From: UBA668 sp963720695
GTDB taxonomy: Bacteria > Actinomycetota > Acidimicrobiia > Acidimicrobiales > Ilumatobacteraceae
Length of the DNA stretch: 64,000 nt
Assembly: GCA_963720695.1 (NCBI GenBank)
Contig: CAVRGG010000003.1
Location: 306,134 to 370,133, forward strand
Direction: 5' to 3'
Positions 49,213 through 58,023 of this stretch are shown piece after piece. Position 1 is the stretch's first letter, and each line of letters opens with the position of its first letter. The notes beneath the pieces were generated by a model, which saw only the letters and a list, made by a program, of their open reading frames with translations, was not told where the DNA came from and searched no databases. The position numbers were made by a program, and so were the translations under genes.

Positions 49213-50379
49213 GTGACTCCCCCGACTGCAGCCCTGTCGCCCGCGCTCGAAGCCTTTCTCGCTCGCACCGATGTGCCGACACCCTTCGTCGTCGTCGACG
49301 TCGACCTGGTGGAGGATCGGTACCGCCAGCTGGTGCAGGCGCTCCCCGACGCCGGCGTGTTCTATGCCGTCAAGGCCAACCCTGCCCCCGCCGTGTTGGC
49401 CCGTCTCGTCGCCTTGGGATCCTCGTTCGACGTGGCGAGTCCTGCGGAGATCGACCGGTGCTTGGAGGCCGGCGCTCGCCCGGACCAGATCTCCTACGGC
49501 AACACGATCAAGAAGCGTCGCGACGTCGCCTACGCCGCATCGCTCGGTGTGCGGCGCTTCACCATCGATGCCGAGCCCGAGCTCGACAAGATCGCCGACG
49601 TCGCGCCCGGCGCCGAGGTGTGCGTCCGCCTGCGCCACGAGTGCGGCGGTGCGGACTGGCCGCTGTCGCGCAAGTTCGGGTGCGAAGCGCCCGACGTCGT
49701 GCGACTGCTCGTGCGTGCCGCGTCGATGGGCATGCGCGTGGGCGTGTCCTTCCACGTCGGTTCGCAGCAACGTGATCTGTCGGCATGGGATGCCACCCTC
49801 GAGGTGGTGGCGGGCATCGCCGCCGCGGCGCGCGAGCACGGTGCCGAGCTCTCGTTCCTGAACCTCGGTGGTGGCTTCCCCGGCTCGTACGTCGACGCCA
49901 CGCCCACCATCCCCGCGTACGGCGAGGCGGTGCGTCGAGCCCTGCAGCGCTGGTTCCCGCTCGGCGCTCCGGAGCTGATGATCGAGCCCGGTCGTTACAT
50001 GGTCGCCGACGCGGGCGTGCTGCGGTCCGAGGTGGTGCTCGTCTCGCGCCGGTCACCCGACGACGACGAGCGCTGGGTGTACCTGGATTGCGGCAAGTTC
50101 CACGGCCTGGCCGAGACGATGGACGAGGCGATCCGTTACCGCTTGCGCACGCCCCACGACGAGACCGCGATGGGACCGGCCGTGCTGGCCGGACCGACGT
50201 GCGACTCGGCCGACGTGCTCTACGAGAAGAACGCGTACATGTTGCCCCTCGCCCTCGCGGAGGGGGATCATGTCGACATCCTGTCGACGGGTGCGTACAC
50301 CACCACCTACAGCTCCGTCGGGTTCAACGGGTTCCCGCCGCTCGCCGAGTACTGCGTGTCCGCTGCCGACCCACACTGA
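49213..50379 (+). CDS. type III PLP decarboxylase (ornithine/diaminopimelate type)
   Basis: 388 residues. 'VFYAVKANPAPAVLARLVALGSSFDVASPAEIDRCLEAG' holds the PLP lysine (Lys54). Further marks are 'VSFHVGSQQRDLSAW', 'LNLGGGFPG', the phosphate-binding 'EPGRYMVADAG', and near the end 'GPTCDSADVLYEKN', the Cys-Asp pair contributed to the partner active site, with 'STGAYTTTYSSVGFNGF'. The C-D-S pattern and length favour ornithine (or lysine) decarboxylase over LysA. It would produce putrescine or cadaverine. Confidence 0.9.
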   Translation: MTPPTAALSPALEAFLARTDVPTPFVVVDVDLVEDRYRQLVQALPDAGVFYAVKANPAPAVLARLVALGSSFDVASPAEIDRCLEAGARPDQISYGNTIKKRRDVAYAASLGVRRFTIDAEPELDKIADVAPGAEVCVRLRHECGGADWPLSRKFGCEAPDVVRLLVRAASMGMRVGVSFHVGSQQRDLSAWDATLEVVAGIAAAAREHGAELSFLNLGGGFPGSYVDATPTIPAYGEAVRRALQRWFPLGAPELMIEPGRYMVADAGVLRSEVVLVSRRSPDDDERWVYLDCGKFHGLAETMDEAIRYRLRTPHDETAMGPAVLAGPTCDSADVLYEKNAYMLPLALAEGDHVDILSTGAYTTTYSSVGFNGFPPLAEYCVSAADPH

Positions 50380-50413
50380 CGGATGTGTGATCGTGACAGG
50401 TGAGGAGGCCGAG

Positions 50414-51142
50414 ATGCACCAGACGATCGACACACCCGATGGACCGATGGACCTGTACGTCGCGACTCCGGCCGGCGCCCCGAAGGGGGCGGTCGTGGTG
50501 GTGCAGGAAGCGTTCGGCGTCACCTCGCACATCCGAAGTGTGTGCGACTGGCTCGCCACCAATGGCTGGACCGCCGTCGTTCCGGCGCTGTTCCACCGGG
50601 TCGAGACGCAGGTGTTCGCGTACGACGATCTGGCGTCGGTGATGCCGGTGATGCAGTCCCTCACGAGGGACGGCATCGACGGCGATCTCGACGCGGCGTT
50701 CGCCCACCTTGCCGGTCTCGGATTCGCGCCCGAGCAGGTCGGCCTCGTCGGCTTCTGCATGGGCGGCTCGGTGGCGCTGTACGTGGCGTCGACGCGACGC
50801 ATCGGCGCCGCGGTCACCTTCTACGGCGGCGGGCTCGCCCAGGGTCGCTTCGGGTTTCCGCCCGGGCTCGAGTTGGGGGCGTCGCTGCAGACCCCGTGGC
50901 TGGGCCTCTACGGCGACCTCGACCAGAGCATCCCGGTCGACGACGTCGAGCGCCTCCGCGCCATCACGGCGGACGCGCCGGTGGACACGGAGATCGTGCG
51001 CTACCCCGAGGGCAAGCACGGGTTCAACTGCGACGATCGTCCAGCAGTGTTCGACGCCGACATCGCCACCGACGCCCGGTCGCGGTTGCTGGCGTGGTTC
51101 GAGCGGCACCTCACCGCATCGAGCGTCGCGCCCGGTTCATGA
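50414..51142 (+). CDS. dienelactone hydrolase family protein
   Basis: 242 residues from the ATG at 50414, with GGTGAGGAGG just upstream. 'GAVVVVQEAFGVTSHIRSVCDWLATNGWTAVVPALFHR' is the DLH start with the Glu of 'QE'. The nucleophile elbow is 'GLVGFCMGGSVALY' (Cys), followed by Asp in 'GDLDQSIPVDDV' and His in 'PEGKHGFNCDDR', i.e. a Cys-Asp-His triad. It hydrolyses small esters or lactones. Its last 6 bp overlap the end of the convergent GGDEF-EAL gene. Confidence 0.92.
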   Translation: MHQTIDTPDGPMDLYVATPAGAPKGAVVVVQEAFGVTSHIRSVCDWLATNGWTAVVPALFHRVETQVFAYDDLASVMPVMQSLTRDGIDGDLDAAFAHLAGLGFAPEQVGLVGFCMGGSVALYVASTRRIGAAVTFYGGGLAQGRFGFPPGLELGASLQTPWLGLYGDLDQSIPVDDVERLRAITADAPVDTEIVRYPEGKHGFNCDDRPAVFDADIATDARSRLLAWFERHLTASSVAPGS

Positions 51143-53782
51143 CGCGGACGCGACCGGTCGAGTCTCTCCGGTCGCGCGGCTGACATCGAACAGGTCGTGC
51201 AGCGCGTCCGGAGGGACCGGCCGCGAGAAGAGGTACCCCTGCAGCAGCGGGCAGCCCAGGTCGGTGAGGGTGGTGTGCTCGTCGTCGGTTTCGACACCCT
51301 CCGCGATCGCGGTCATCCCGAGGCCTTTGGCGAGCGCCAGGATCGTGCGTGTCAGCGCCAGGTTGTCCGCGTTGTCGTCGACCTCGCGCACGAAGGTCTG
51401 GTCGATCTTCACCACGTCGACGGACAACGAGCGCAGGTACGCGAGCGACGAGTACCCGGTGCCGAAGTCGTCGATCGCGATCTTGATGCCGAGGTCGCGC
51501 AGGCGGGTGAGGATCTCTCGGGCGTGCTCGCTGTCGTCGACGAGCATCGACTCGGTGATCTCCAGCATGAGTCGCCGCGCCGGGAGTCCGCTCGCGGCGA
51601 GGGTGTTCGTGACGAGCTCCACGAAGCCGTGGTCCCGAAGCTGCGGCGGTGACACGTTGACGCTGATGTACGCGTCCGTGCCGGCGCCCGACCAGCTCGC
51701 CGCCTCCGCGCACGCCGTGGCCAGGACCCAGGTGCCGATCGCGCCGATCTCGCCGGACTGCTCCGCGATGGGAATGAACGCCGCCGGAGAGACCATGCCG
51801 TGGCGAGGATGCTGCCAGCGCAGGAGCGCCTCGGCACCACGGATGGCGCCGGTCGCGGCATCGACGATCGGCTGGTAGACGACGCGGAGCTCGTCGCGGG
51901 CGAGTGCCGAGGAGAGATCCATGCGGAGCTCCAGGTGGTGGTGCGCCGCCTGGTGCATGTCGTCGTGGAACAGCGTGACCTTCGACTTGCCGTCGTGCTT
52001 GGAGACGTACATCGCGATGTCGGCCGAGCGCAGCAGCCCCACGGGATCGGCGGTGCCGCGCTGGCAGACGACCCCGGCGCTGGCGCGCACGGCGAAATCG
52101 CCGGTGGCGATGTGGACCGGGAGCGACAGGTTCTCGAGCGCGCGCTGGGCGAGGCCCATCGCCTCCTCGGCGTCGGTGTCCTCGAACAGGAGGGCGAACT
52201 CGTCGCCGCCGAGGCGGGCCACGGTGTCGCCGCGACGCATCGAGCTCGTCAGCCGGTCGGCGACGGCGCGCAGCAACTCGTCGCCGATCGTGTGGCCGAG
52301 GCTGTCGTTGACGGCCTTGAAGTCGTCGATGTCGACGAGCACGACGGAGATGCAGGCATCGGCGGTTCGCTCCATGCGAGTGATCGAGTGCTCGATGCGA
52401 TCGAAGAGCAAGGCTCGGTTGGGGAGGCCGGTGAGCGTGTCGTGGAGTGATCGATGGCGCAGCTCGGCGGTCAGCCGGGCCTGGTCCGTGACGTCGTGGG
52501 CGCTGATGACGAAGCCGTCCACGCCGGGCGTCTCGACCTGGTTCGACATCGTGAGGGTGACGACGCGGGACTGTTCCCCCTCGGCCGCATCGACCTCGCC
52601 CTCCCACGTGGTGCTCTCGCCGGGAGCGAGCATCGACCACCGCGCCGACGCGTCGTCCATGCCGGAGAAGCAGCGCGAGAGCATCACGTCGAGGCGCTGA
52701 CCGATCCACGAGTCCGTCGGCGTCCCGGTCAGCTCGGCAATCGAGGGAGTGAGGTAACGGATCGTGCCGTCCGGGTCGGCGAGACCGATGACGTCGTTGG
52801 AGCTCGCCAGCATCGCGGCGAGGCGTCGCTGGTTCTCGGTCGCGGAGGCTTCGCGCACGAGCCGCAGCAGCCCGAACACGCGCACGCGGGTCAGCGTCAA
52901 CGCGGTCAACCATGCGACCGCCCAGACCACCAGCGTGACGACGGGAACGACACCGGCGACCTCGGCGCCGACGAGGACGGCGAGCCCGATCGTGACGAAC
53001 GCTTGGAGCACCAAGGTCTGGCGGATCTCCGCGTGGGCGAGGCGGGTCGGTGCGCGTGCAGGCTCGGCGGGGCTCTCGTGGAGGACGTAACCGCCCATCA
53101 GCACGTAGGCGAGCGTCCACAGCACGTCGACGCGTCCGCCGGCGACGTATCCGTCTGCGAGGGCGGCGATCGAATCCATCGTGAACTGCAGGACGAATGC
53201 GGCCAGGAGCATGTTCATCGCCGGGTGCCGTCCGCGGCCACTGACGACGAGTCGCAGCGCCATCACCACGAGCGCGACACCGAGTACCGCGCCACCGAAG
53301 CGGGTGACCCAATCCAGCGGTGACGTGCGTCCGCCGTTGAAGATGGCGTCGTACAACGAGGTCCACACCACCGCGATCACGAGGACGCCGACGGCGGCAG
53401 CGTCGAACCATCCGTAGCGGTGTCCGGACGCGGTTCGGGCCCGGAACAGCGACATCAGACCGAACAGCTCGAACGAGTAGGCCGTCAGGAAGACGAGGTC
53501 GAGCACGGTCGGGGAGATCGGATGCACTGCGTAGGTCACGAACACGAGGTCGGCGAGCTCACCGAGTGCGGTGAGCGTGAACCCCATCACCAGCAGGCGC
53601 CGGCCGAAGTGGTCGCCCGAGCGATCGCGGCTCCCGGACAGCAGCGCGGCGAGTGGGGCCGCGAACGCGAGCGCGACGAACAGCATTTGGGTCGCGTTGG
53701 TGCGGGGCAGCAGCGCGTAGAGCAGGCACGCCCCCACACCGACCCACAAGAAGCGGCGCATTCGCCGCTGAACTGCCGTCAC
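51137..53782 (-). CDS. membrane PAS-GGDEF-EAL cyclic-di-GMP enzyme
   Basis: 881 residues from the GTG at 53782; a TTG at 53812 is an alternative. About nine N-terminal hydrophobic helices (~10-300) precede one PAS domain ('ASSNDVIGLADPDGTIRYLTPSIAELTGTPTDSWIG', ~330-450). The GGDEF domain has 'TVARLGGDEFALLF', and the EAL domain has a canonical 'GAEALLRWQHPRHGMVSP', 'SVNVSPPQL', 'EITESMLV' and 'DDFGTGYSSLAYLRSLSVDVVKIDQTFV'. Both catalytic sites look intact. It is similar in build to the gene at 32561 but has one PAS fewer. Confidence 0.95.
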   Translation of the reverse strand: MTAVQRRMRRFLWVGVGACLLYALLPRTNATQMLFVALAFAAPLAALLSGSRDRSGDHFGRRLLVMGFTLTALGELADLVFVTYAVHPISPTVLDLVFLTAYSFELFGLMSLFRARTASGHRYGWFDAAAVGVLVIAVVWTSLYDAIFNGGRTSPLDWVTRFGGAVLGVALVVMALRLVVSGRGRHPAMNMLLAAFVLQFTMDSIAALADGYVAGGRVDVLWTLAYVLMGGYVLHESPAEPARAPTRLAHAEIRQTLVLQAFVTIGLAVLVGAEVAGVVPVVTLVVWAVAWLTALTLTRVRVFGLLRLVREASATENQRRLAAMLASSNDVIGLADPDGTIRYLTPSIAELTGTPTDSWIGQRLDVMLSRCFSGMDDASARWSMLAPGESTTWEGEVDAAEGEQSRVVTLTMSNQVETPGVDGFVISAHDVTDQARLTAELRHRSLHDTLTGLPNRALLFDRIEHSITRMERTADACISVVLVDIDDFKAVNDSLGHTIGDELLRAVADRLTSSMRRGDTVARLGGDEFALLFEDTDAEEAMGLAQRALENLSLPVHIATGDFAVRASAGVVCQRGTADPVGLLRSADIAMYVSKHDGKSKVTLFHDDMHQAAHHHLELRMDLSSALARDELRVVYQPIVDAATGAIRGAEALLRWQHPRHGMVSPAAFIPIAEQSGEIGAIGTWVLATACAEAASWSGAGTDAYISVNVSPPQLRDHGFVELVTNTLAASGLPARRLMLEITESMLVDDSEHAREILTRLRDLGIKIAIDDFGTGYSSLAYLRSLSVDVVKIDQTFVREVDDNADNLALTRTILALAKGLGMTAIAEGVETDDEHTTLTDLGCPLLQGYLFSRPVPPDALHDLFDVSRATGETRPVASAS

Positions 53783-53889
53783 CCGTCCACCGCCATCGTT
53801 CGAGACTGTCAAGAGGTATCGGCAGGTTTCGGCAGGTCTTGACCGATCGACAGGGACGTTGTGCCCTATGGGCGACGCGGGACTCGGCC

Positions 53890-53895
53890 CACACT
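53890..53895 (+). promoter_or_regulatory. -10-like hexamer for the ArsR gene at 53902
   Basis: CACACT, 6 nt before the GTG at 53902. Confidence 0.3.
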
Positions 53896-53901
53896 GACCT
53901 T

Positions 53902-54177
53902 GTGGATGATTCAACGATCGTTGAACAGTGCAAGGCCCTCGGCGACCCGGTCAGGTGGTCGATCGTTCGTGAGCTGGAGGCCGGCACCCGTTGTGCCTGC
54001 ACGCTGGCCGAGGTGGCGGGGGTCTCCGCGCCGCTGCTGTCGCACCACTTGAAGGTGCTGCGCAGCGCGGGGCTCATCACCGGCCAGAAGCGCGGTCGAT
54101 GGGTCGACTACACACTCGTCGAGGGCTCGCTGGTCGAGCGTGTGAGGGACTCTGCGCGCATGGCGGTGCGCTCATGA
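53902..54177 (+). CDS. ArsR family regulator with Cys pair
   Basis: 91 residues from the GTG at 53902. The winged helix reads 'VEQCKALGDPVRWSIVRELEAGTRCACTLAEVAGVSAPLLSHHLKVLRSAGLITGQKRGRWVDYTL'. The CxC in 'TRCACTLAEV' lies where the arsenic-sensing Cys of ArsR (ELCVCDL) is found, plus an earlier Cys, so an arsenite or related thiophilic sensor is likely. The stop overlaps the permease start (ATGA). A 16-bp palindrome lies within its first codons. Confidence 0.9.
   Translation: MDDSTIVEQCKALGDPVRWSIVRELEAGTRCACTLAEVAGVSAPLLSHHLKVLRSAGLITGQKRGRWVDYTLVEGSLVERVRDSARMAVRS
53910..53925. promoter_or_regulatory. palindromic operator candidate inside the arsR start
   Basis: TTCAACGATCGTTGAA, a perfect 16-bp palindrome covering codons 3-9 of the ArsR gene. 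If the transcript starts at 53902, repressor bound here would sit just downstream of the start point. Confidence 0.55.
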
Positions 54178-55232
54178 CCGTCGAGACGCACGTGCAGCCG
54201 ACGTCGTCGCCGCACCGGCGGTCGGTCCGCCGCGGGTTCCTCGTCGCAGGTGCGGTCGCGGTGTGGTTGACGCTCTACCAACTCAACCTGCGCTGGTGGA
54301 ACTGGATCGTGTTCGACGTGGTCGGGCTCGACCGCGCGTCCCGGCTCGGCGGGTCGGTGCACTTCTTCTTCTACGACGTCACCAAGATCGCGTTGCTGCT
54401 CACCGGGGTCATCTTCGTCGTGACGGTGCTGCGCAGCTTCATGTCGGTGGAGCGGACGCGTGCGTTGCTCGGCGGTCGGCGCGAGGGCGTCGGCAACGTC
54501 GCCGCGGCCGGCCTCGGCGTCGTCACGCCGTTCTGTTCGTGCTCCGCCGTTCCGGCGTTCATCGGGTTCGTGGCCGCCGGCGTGCCCCTCGGGGTGACCC
54601 TGTCGTTCCTCATCGCCAGCCCACTGGTCAACGAGATCGCGATCGTGCTGCTGTTCGGCCTCTTCGGTTGGAAGGTGACCGCCCTGTACATCGCGGGCGG
54701 CATGGTGATCGCCGTCGTCGCCGGTGCGGTGCTCGGGCGACTTCGGCTGGAGCGGTGGGTCGAGCCGTTCGTGTTCGAGACCAGGTTGCGCGGCAAGGTC
54801 GTCGACCCCTCGCGTGGTCTGTCGTGGGACGATCGGCTGCAGATGGGCCGCGAGGAGGTCGTGTCGATCCTCCGCAAGATCTGGCCGTACCTGCTCGTGG
54901 GCATCGGTCTCGGCGCGGCGATTCACGGATGGCTGCCCGCCGACTGGTTCGCCGCACACGCGACGGGCTGGTGGGGAGTCCCGCTCGCAGTGCTGATCGG
55001 CGTGCCCCTGTACTCGAACGCGGCCGGCGTGCTGCCACTGGTGGAAGCCCTGCACGACAAGGGCCTCCCGATGGGCACGGTGCTGGCGTTCATGATGAGC
55101 GTCGTCGCCCTCTCGGCACCGGAGATGATCCTGCTCCGCCGTGTGCTCAAGCCGCGCCTCATCATCACCTACTTCGCCGTCGTCGCCTGCTCGATCCTCG
55201 CCATCGGCGCGCTCTTCAACGTCGTCATCTGA
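54174..55232 (+). CDS. permease (DUF318/ArsP-like)
   Basis: 352 residues with about eight to ten helices. The signature 'GLGVVTPFCSCSAVPAFIGFVAAGVPLGVTLSFLIASPLVNEIAIVLL' (T-P-F-C-S-C-S) is that of the DUF318 permease family, which includes ArsP exporters of trivalent organoarsenicals. The second half has 'VPLYSNAAGVLPLVEALHDKGLPMGTVLAFMMSVVALSAPEMILL', the repeated half of the fold. Its place between an ArsR and a small thioredoxin indicates a metalloid or redox-linked export unit. Confidence 0.9.
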   Translation: MTVETHVQPTSSPHRRSVRRGFLVAGAVAVWLTLYQLNLRWWNWIVFDVVGLDRASRLGGSVHFFFYDVTKIALLLTGVIFVVTVLRSFMSVERTRALLGGRREGVGNVAAAGLGVVTPFCSCSAVPAFIGFVAAGVPLGVTLSFLIASPLVNEIAIVLLFGLFGWKVTALYIAGGMVIAVVAGAVLGRLRLERWVEPFVFETRLRGKVVDPSRGLSWDDRLQMGREEVVSILRKIWPYLLVGIGLGAAIHGWLPADWFAAHATGWWGVPLAVLIGVPLYSNAAGVLPLVEALHDKGLPMGTVLAFMMSVVALSAPEMILLRRVLKPRLIITYFAVVACSILAIGALFNVVI

Positions 55233-55251
55233 ACCCTCGAAAGGACTCATC

Positions 55252-55494
55252 ATGAACATCAAGATCCTCGGCAGCGGGTGCGCGAAGTGTCACTGCCTCG
55301 ACGTCGTCGCCCATCAGGCGGTCGACGATCTCGGTGTGGTGGCCGACTTCGAGAACGTCACCGACCCCGGTGAGATCGCGTCGTGGGGCGTCATGTCCAC
55401 GCCGGCCCTCGTGATCGACGACGAGGTCGTGTCCTCCGGGCACGTGCCGTCGCTGACCGACGTTCGAGCCTTGGTCGCCGCTCGCAACCTCTGA
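55252..55494 (+). CDS. small thioredoxin-like redox protein
   Basis: 80 residues: 'MNIKILGSGCAKCHCLDVVAHQAVDDLGVVADFENVTDPGEIASWGVMSTPALVIDDEVVSSGHVPSLTDVRALVAARNL'-type fold of the MTH895/TM0996 redox-active disulfide family, with C-x-x-C in 'GCAKCHC' plus a third Cys and the cis-Pro 'STPALVIDD'. AAGGAC precedes the ATG. The trio ArsR-permease-thioredoxin is a recurring arrangement, in which the thioredoxin probably keeps the permease or substrate thiols reduced (inference). Confidence 0.9.
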   Translation: MNIKILGSGCAKCHCLDVVAHQAVDDLGVVADFENVTDPGEIASWGVMSTPALVIDDEVVSSGHVPSLTDVRALVAARNL

Positions 55495-55497
55495 CGG

Positions 55498-55851
55498 TCA
55501 GCGTTCCTCGTTCTGACGAATGGTGGCGTCGGCGTCGCGGGTTTCGAGGCGCCCGAACGTGCTGTCCAACAGGCGTTGCATCTTTCGTGTCGCGCCGGCG
55601 ACGGCTGATTCGAGCGTGTCGGCGTGCTCGGTGACCACGACCGGCTGCAGCCCGGCCGGGCGCGCCTCGAGCATGCACCGCTTGTCGCCGCCGCCACCGT
55701 GCTTCTTCCCGTTCTCGTCGCCGAGATGCACCTCGACCCGAGTCAACCGGGCTTCGAAGTGTTCGAGCCCGGACTGCACTTCCGCCTCGACCATCTGAGC
55801 GAGTGCCTCGCTCCCCTTGACGTTGTGGTCGGTGTTGAGCTGGATCTTCAT
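55498..55851 (-). CDS. HPF/RaiA-like ribosome-associated protein
   Basis: 117 residues from the ATG at 55851, with GAGGGGA upstream. The short hibernation-factor fold is suggested by 'MKIQLNTDHNVKGSEALAQMVEAEVQSGLEHFEARLTRVEVHLGDENG' and 'KRCMLEARPAGLQPVVVTEHADTLESAVAGATRKMQRLLDSTFGRLE', i.e. beta-alpha-beta-beta-beta-alpha as in sigma-54-modulation/S30AE proteins. There is a Gly/His insertion ('GKKHGGGGDK') and no long C-terminal extension. It may bind idle ribosomes. It is convergent with the thioredoxin gene (3 bp). Confidence 0.82.
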   Translation of the reverse strand: MKIQLNTDHNVKGSEALAQMVEAEVQSGLEHFEARLTRVEVHLGDENGKKHGGGGDKRCMLEARPAGLQPVVVTEHADTLESAVAGATRKMQRLLDSTFGRLETRDADATIRQNEER

Positions 55852-56227
55852 GCTCGGTCCCCTCTGGGTCGATGTCGACGGATCGTCGGAGCGCACGTCG
55901 CCGATCCCGGGTCATCGGGCTCAGGAGATCACATGTGCGCTCGACGACGAGCTCGATGTCAGGCTACCCGCCATCTCGAACACGGTCGCCCCGCCCCATT
56001 GCTGAGGGAGGCCATCGATATGGGCGTGATCAACGCCCCAGATCGCACCGTGTTGGCGGCGATCGTGAACTCCCTCGCCGCCTACCCGACGTCGTGATCG
56101 ACCAGCCCGACCTCACCGGGGCATGTTGTGACCCGCTCGGCAATCACCCACATCACGGGAGGACGGCCGCGTCTGCACCCATCGACAATGTCCGAGCACG
56201 GACCTGACGAAGCACTGGGAGCATGCA
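55852..56227. other. 376-bp gap without a convincing gene
   Basis: Only one candidate stands out: an ATG at 56020 preceded by GAGGGAGG (spacing ~8), giving 25 codons, 'MGVINAPDRTVLAAIVNSLAAYPTS', ending at 56097. It has no clear hydrophobic pattern or known relative. No hairpin with a T-run was seen. Confidence 0.35.
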
Positions 56228-56992
56228 ATGACACGATCGCGACTGTTCGCCGAGTTCATCGGTACCTACGTCCTCGTCTTCGGAGGCTGCGGCAGCGCCG
56301 TCCTCGCGGCGAAGTTCCTCGATCCGTCGGGTACCGATACCGGCCTCGGCATCGGTTTCGTCGGGGTGTCGCTCGCCTTCGGGTTGACGGTCGTCGCCAT
56401 GGCCTACGCGGTGGGTCACCTCTCGGGTGGCCACTTCAATCCGGCGATCACGATCGGTCTCGCAGCGGCGAAGCGCTTCACCTGGAAGGACGCCGGCCCG
56501 TACATCGCAGCCCAGGTGGTGGCAGCCATTGCGGCGTCGGCCACGTTGTGGGCGATCGCCGTCGGTCAGCAAGGGGCGTCGGCCGATTCGGTCGCCGCCG
56601 GCGGGTTCGCCGCGAACGGTTACGGCGATCATTCGCCAGGGATGTACAACCTCGGTGCGTGCCTCATCATCGAGGTCGTGATGACGGCCATCTTTCTGAT
56701 CGTCATCATGGGCGTCACCGATCGGCGGGCGTCAAAGGGCTTCGCTGCACTCGCCATCGGGCTGTCGCTGACCCTGATCCACCTGGTGAGCATCCCGGTC
56801 ACCAACACCTCCGTCAACCCTGCGCGGAGCACCGGCCCGGCGCTGATGCTGGCGCTCGGCGGCGACGGCTGGGCGCTCGGTCAGTTGTGGCTCTTCTGGC
56901 TCGCACCCGTCGTCGGCGGTGTGCTCGGTGCCGTGCTGTACGGGACGTTCGCGGAGCGGGAAGAATCCACGGTCGAAGTCGCCGAGGCGTGA
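56228..56992 (+). CDS. aqpZ: aquaporin Z-like water channel
   Basis: 254 residues, six transmembrane helices with two half-helices. The NPA boxes are 'GGHFNPAITIGLA' and 'NTSVNPARSTGPALM'; 'FIGTYVLVFGGCGSAVLAA' is a typical AqpZ start, with Cys in the first helix. The Arg after the second NPA ('NPARS') marks a narrow, water-selective filter rather than a glycerol facilitator. GGGAG precedes the ATG. Confidence 0.95.
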   Translation: MTRSRLFAEFIGTYVLVFGGCGSAVLAAKFLDPSGTDTGLGIGFVGVSLAFGLTVVAMAYAVGHLSGGHFNPAITIGLAAAKRFTWKDAGPYIAAQVVAAIAASATLWAIAVGQQGASADSVAAGGFAANGYGDHSPGMYNLGACLIIEVVMTAIFLIVIMGVTDRRASKGFAALAIGLSLTLIHLVSIPVTNTSVNPARSTGPALMLALGGDGWALGQLWLFWLAPVVGGVLGAVLYGTFAEREESTVEVAEA

Positions 56993-57310
56993 CCAGGCAT
57001 GGAGCTCTGCAGCTCCGCCAATGATGCCCTGTGATGCTCGCTTCGGATCCGTTGTGGCACGGTATGGCACGCCGGGAGGTCATGAAAGAGCGGGACCCGA
57101 TCGGCAAAGTGTGCCGCTGCTCATCGGTCAACACCGACCTGCTCGTCGACGTCAACTGCTGGCTCGCTCGCTGGCACCTTTCAGTCGATCAGAGAGTCGC
57201 GGCAGCCACTCGAAGCGCAAAGCGCCCCGTGCCACGCCCGCACCGGGCCCAGCGGCCTTGTCGAGGTAGGCGAACGATTGCGCTGACCTCGCTGTCTCGC
57301 GACATCACAA
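56993..57310. other. 318-bp gap without a supported gene
   Basis: No credible frame, RNA or hairpin. A frame reading through it into the tRNA fragment yields 'ERVTGIEPAFS', a well-known spurious peptide obtained by translating tRNA genes. Confidence 0.6.
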
Positions 57311-57346
57311 TGGAGCGGGTGACGGGAATCGAACCCGCGTTCTCAG
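57311..57346. repeat. tRNA-Gly 3'-end duplicate (att-like repeat, distal copy)
   Basis: 36 bp identical to 57988-58023, the CCA-to-anticodon-stem half of tRNA-Gly. Identity stops abruptly on both sides, and what follows cannot fold into a tRNA. It lies 19 bp beyond the lipoprotein stop. Confidence 0.9.
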
Positions 57347-57365
57347 GGCCTGAAACCAAGCCCCG

Positions 57366-57917
57366 TCAGCTGGTTGGGTCGAACAGCATCGGTGCGGAGG
57401 GAAGCGCGAGAAGTAGATCCGGGTCATTCGAAAGGTCCGCATTCGAGTTCCGATCGATGATGCCCAGGAGATCCACCAGCCCCTCGCCGATCGACAGGGC
57501 ATGCCCATCCTCGTCCAGCCTCGCGAGATGGACCTCTTGCTGCCACACCAGACCCGACCCACGGGGCGAGACCTCGTAGTCGCCGATGACATCTCCCATC
57601 CACCAGACCAATCGGCTGCAGGGCGTCTGACACCACGCGGGGTGCGCCTCCACAACATGGGGCGTCAATCCGTCGGTGGCGAAGACGTCCAAGTAATAGA
57701 CGTCCCGGACGTCGAGGTCTCCCGTCCGATTTCCATCCCACTCCTTCGCGTCGACGGCCATTTCCTCGGCTTGACCGCATACCTCCTGAGCAACTTCACA
57801 GCGTTCGAATTCGAGGTTGGCGAACAGGTCGACGGGCCGTGCCGAGGAACACGCAGGAACGGCGAGCACCACGAAGAGCGCGCCACAGACTCGGGCCATG
57901 CGATTCGGTCCCATCAT
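57366..57917 (-). CDS. lipoprotein inside the tRNA-Gly islet
   Basis: 183 residues from the ATG at 57917 (57914 or 57899 also possible). The signal peptide ends in a lipobox: 'GALFVVLAVPACSSARP' (V-P-A-C, Cys23). The mature part is acidic, with 'EFERCEVAQEVCGQAEEMAVDAKEWDGN' and 'HPAWCQTPCSRLVWWMGDVIGDYEV' (four Cys in pairs). No family recognised. It is the only gene between the two 36-bp repeats. Confidence 0.6.
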   Translation of the reverse strand: MMGPNRMARVCGALFVVLAVPACSSARPVDLFANLEFERCEVAQEVCGQAEEMAVDAKEWDGNRTGDLDVRDVYYLDVFATDGLTPHVVEAHPAWCQTPCSRLVWWMGDVIGDYEVSPRGSGLVWQQEVHLARLDEDGHALSIGEGLVDLLGIIDRNSNADLSNDPDLLLALPSAPMLFDPTS

Positions 57918-57987
57918 CCGATCCCCCGACGGTCATCGTGAGGGCCAGTGGCACCCCCCATATACAGGCCCTTGCTGAAGTGGAACG

Positions 57988-58023
57988 TGGAGCGGGTGAC
58001 GGGAATCGAACCCGCGTTCTCAG
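57988..58023. repeat. att-like repeat, copy within tRNA-Gly
   Basis: The copy that lies inside the intact tRNA gene, running from the encoded CCA into the anticodon stem; identical over 36 bp to 57311-57346. Confidence 0.9.

Noticed and set aside
57031..57579. 182-codon plus-strand frame containing 'ERVTGIEPAFS'
   Set aside because: The peptide comes from translating the tRNA-Gly fragment, a known artefact; the rest overlaps the lipoprotein gene.
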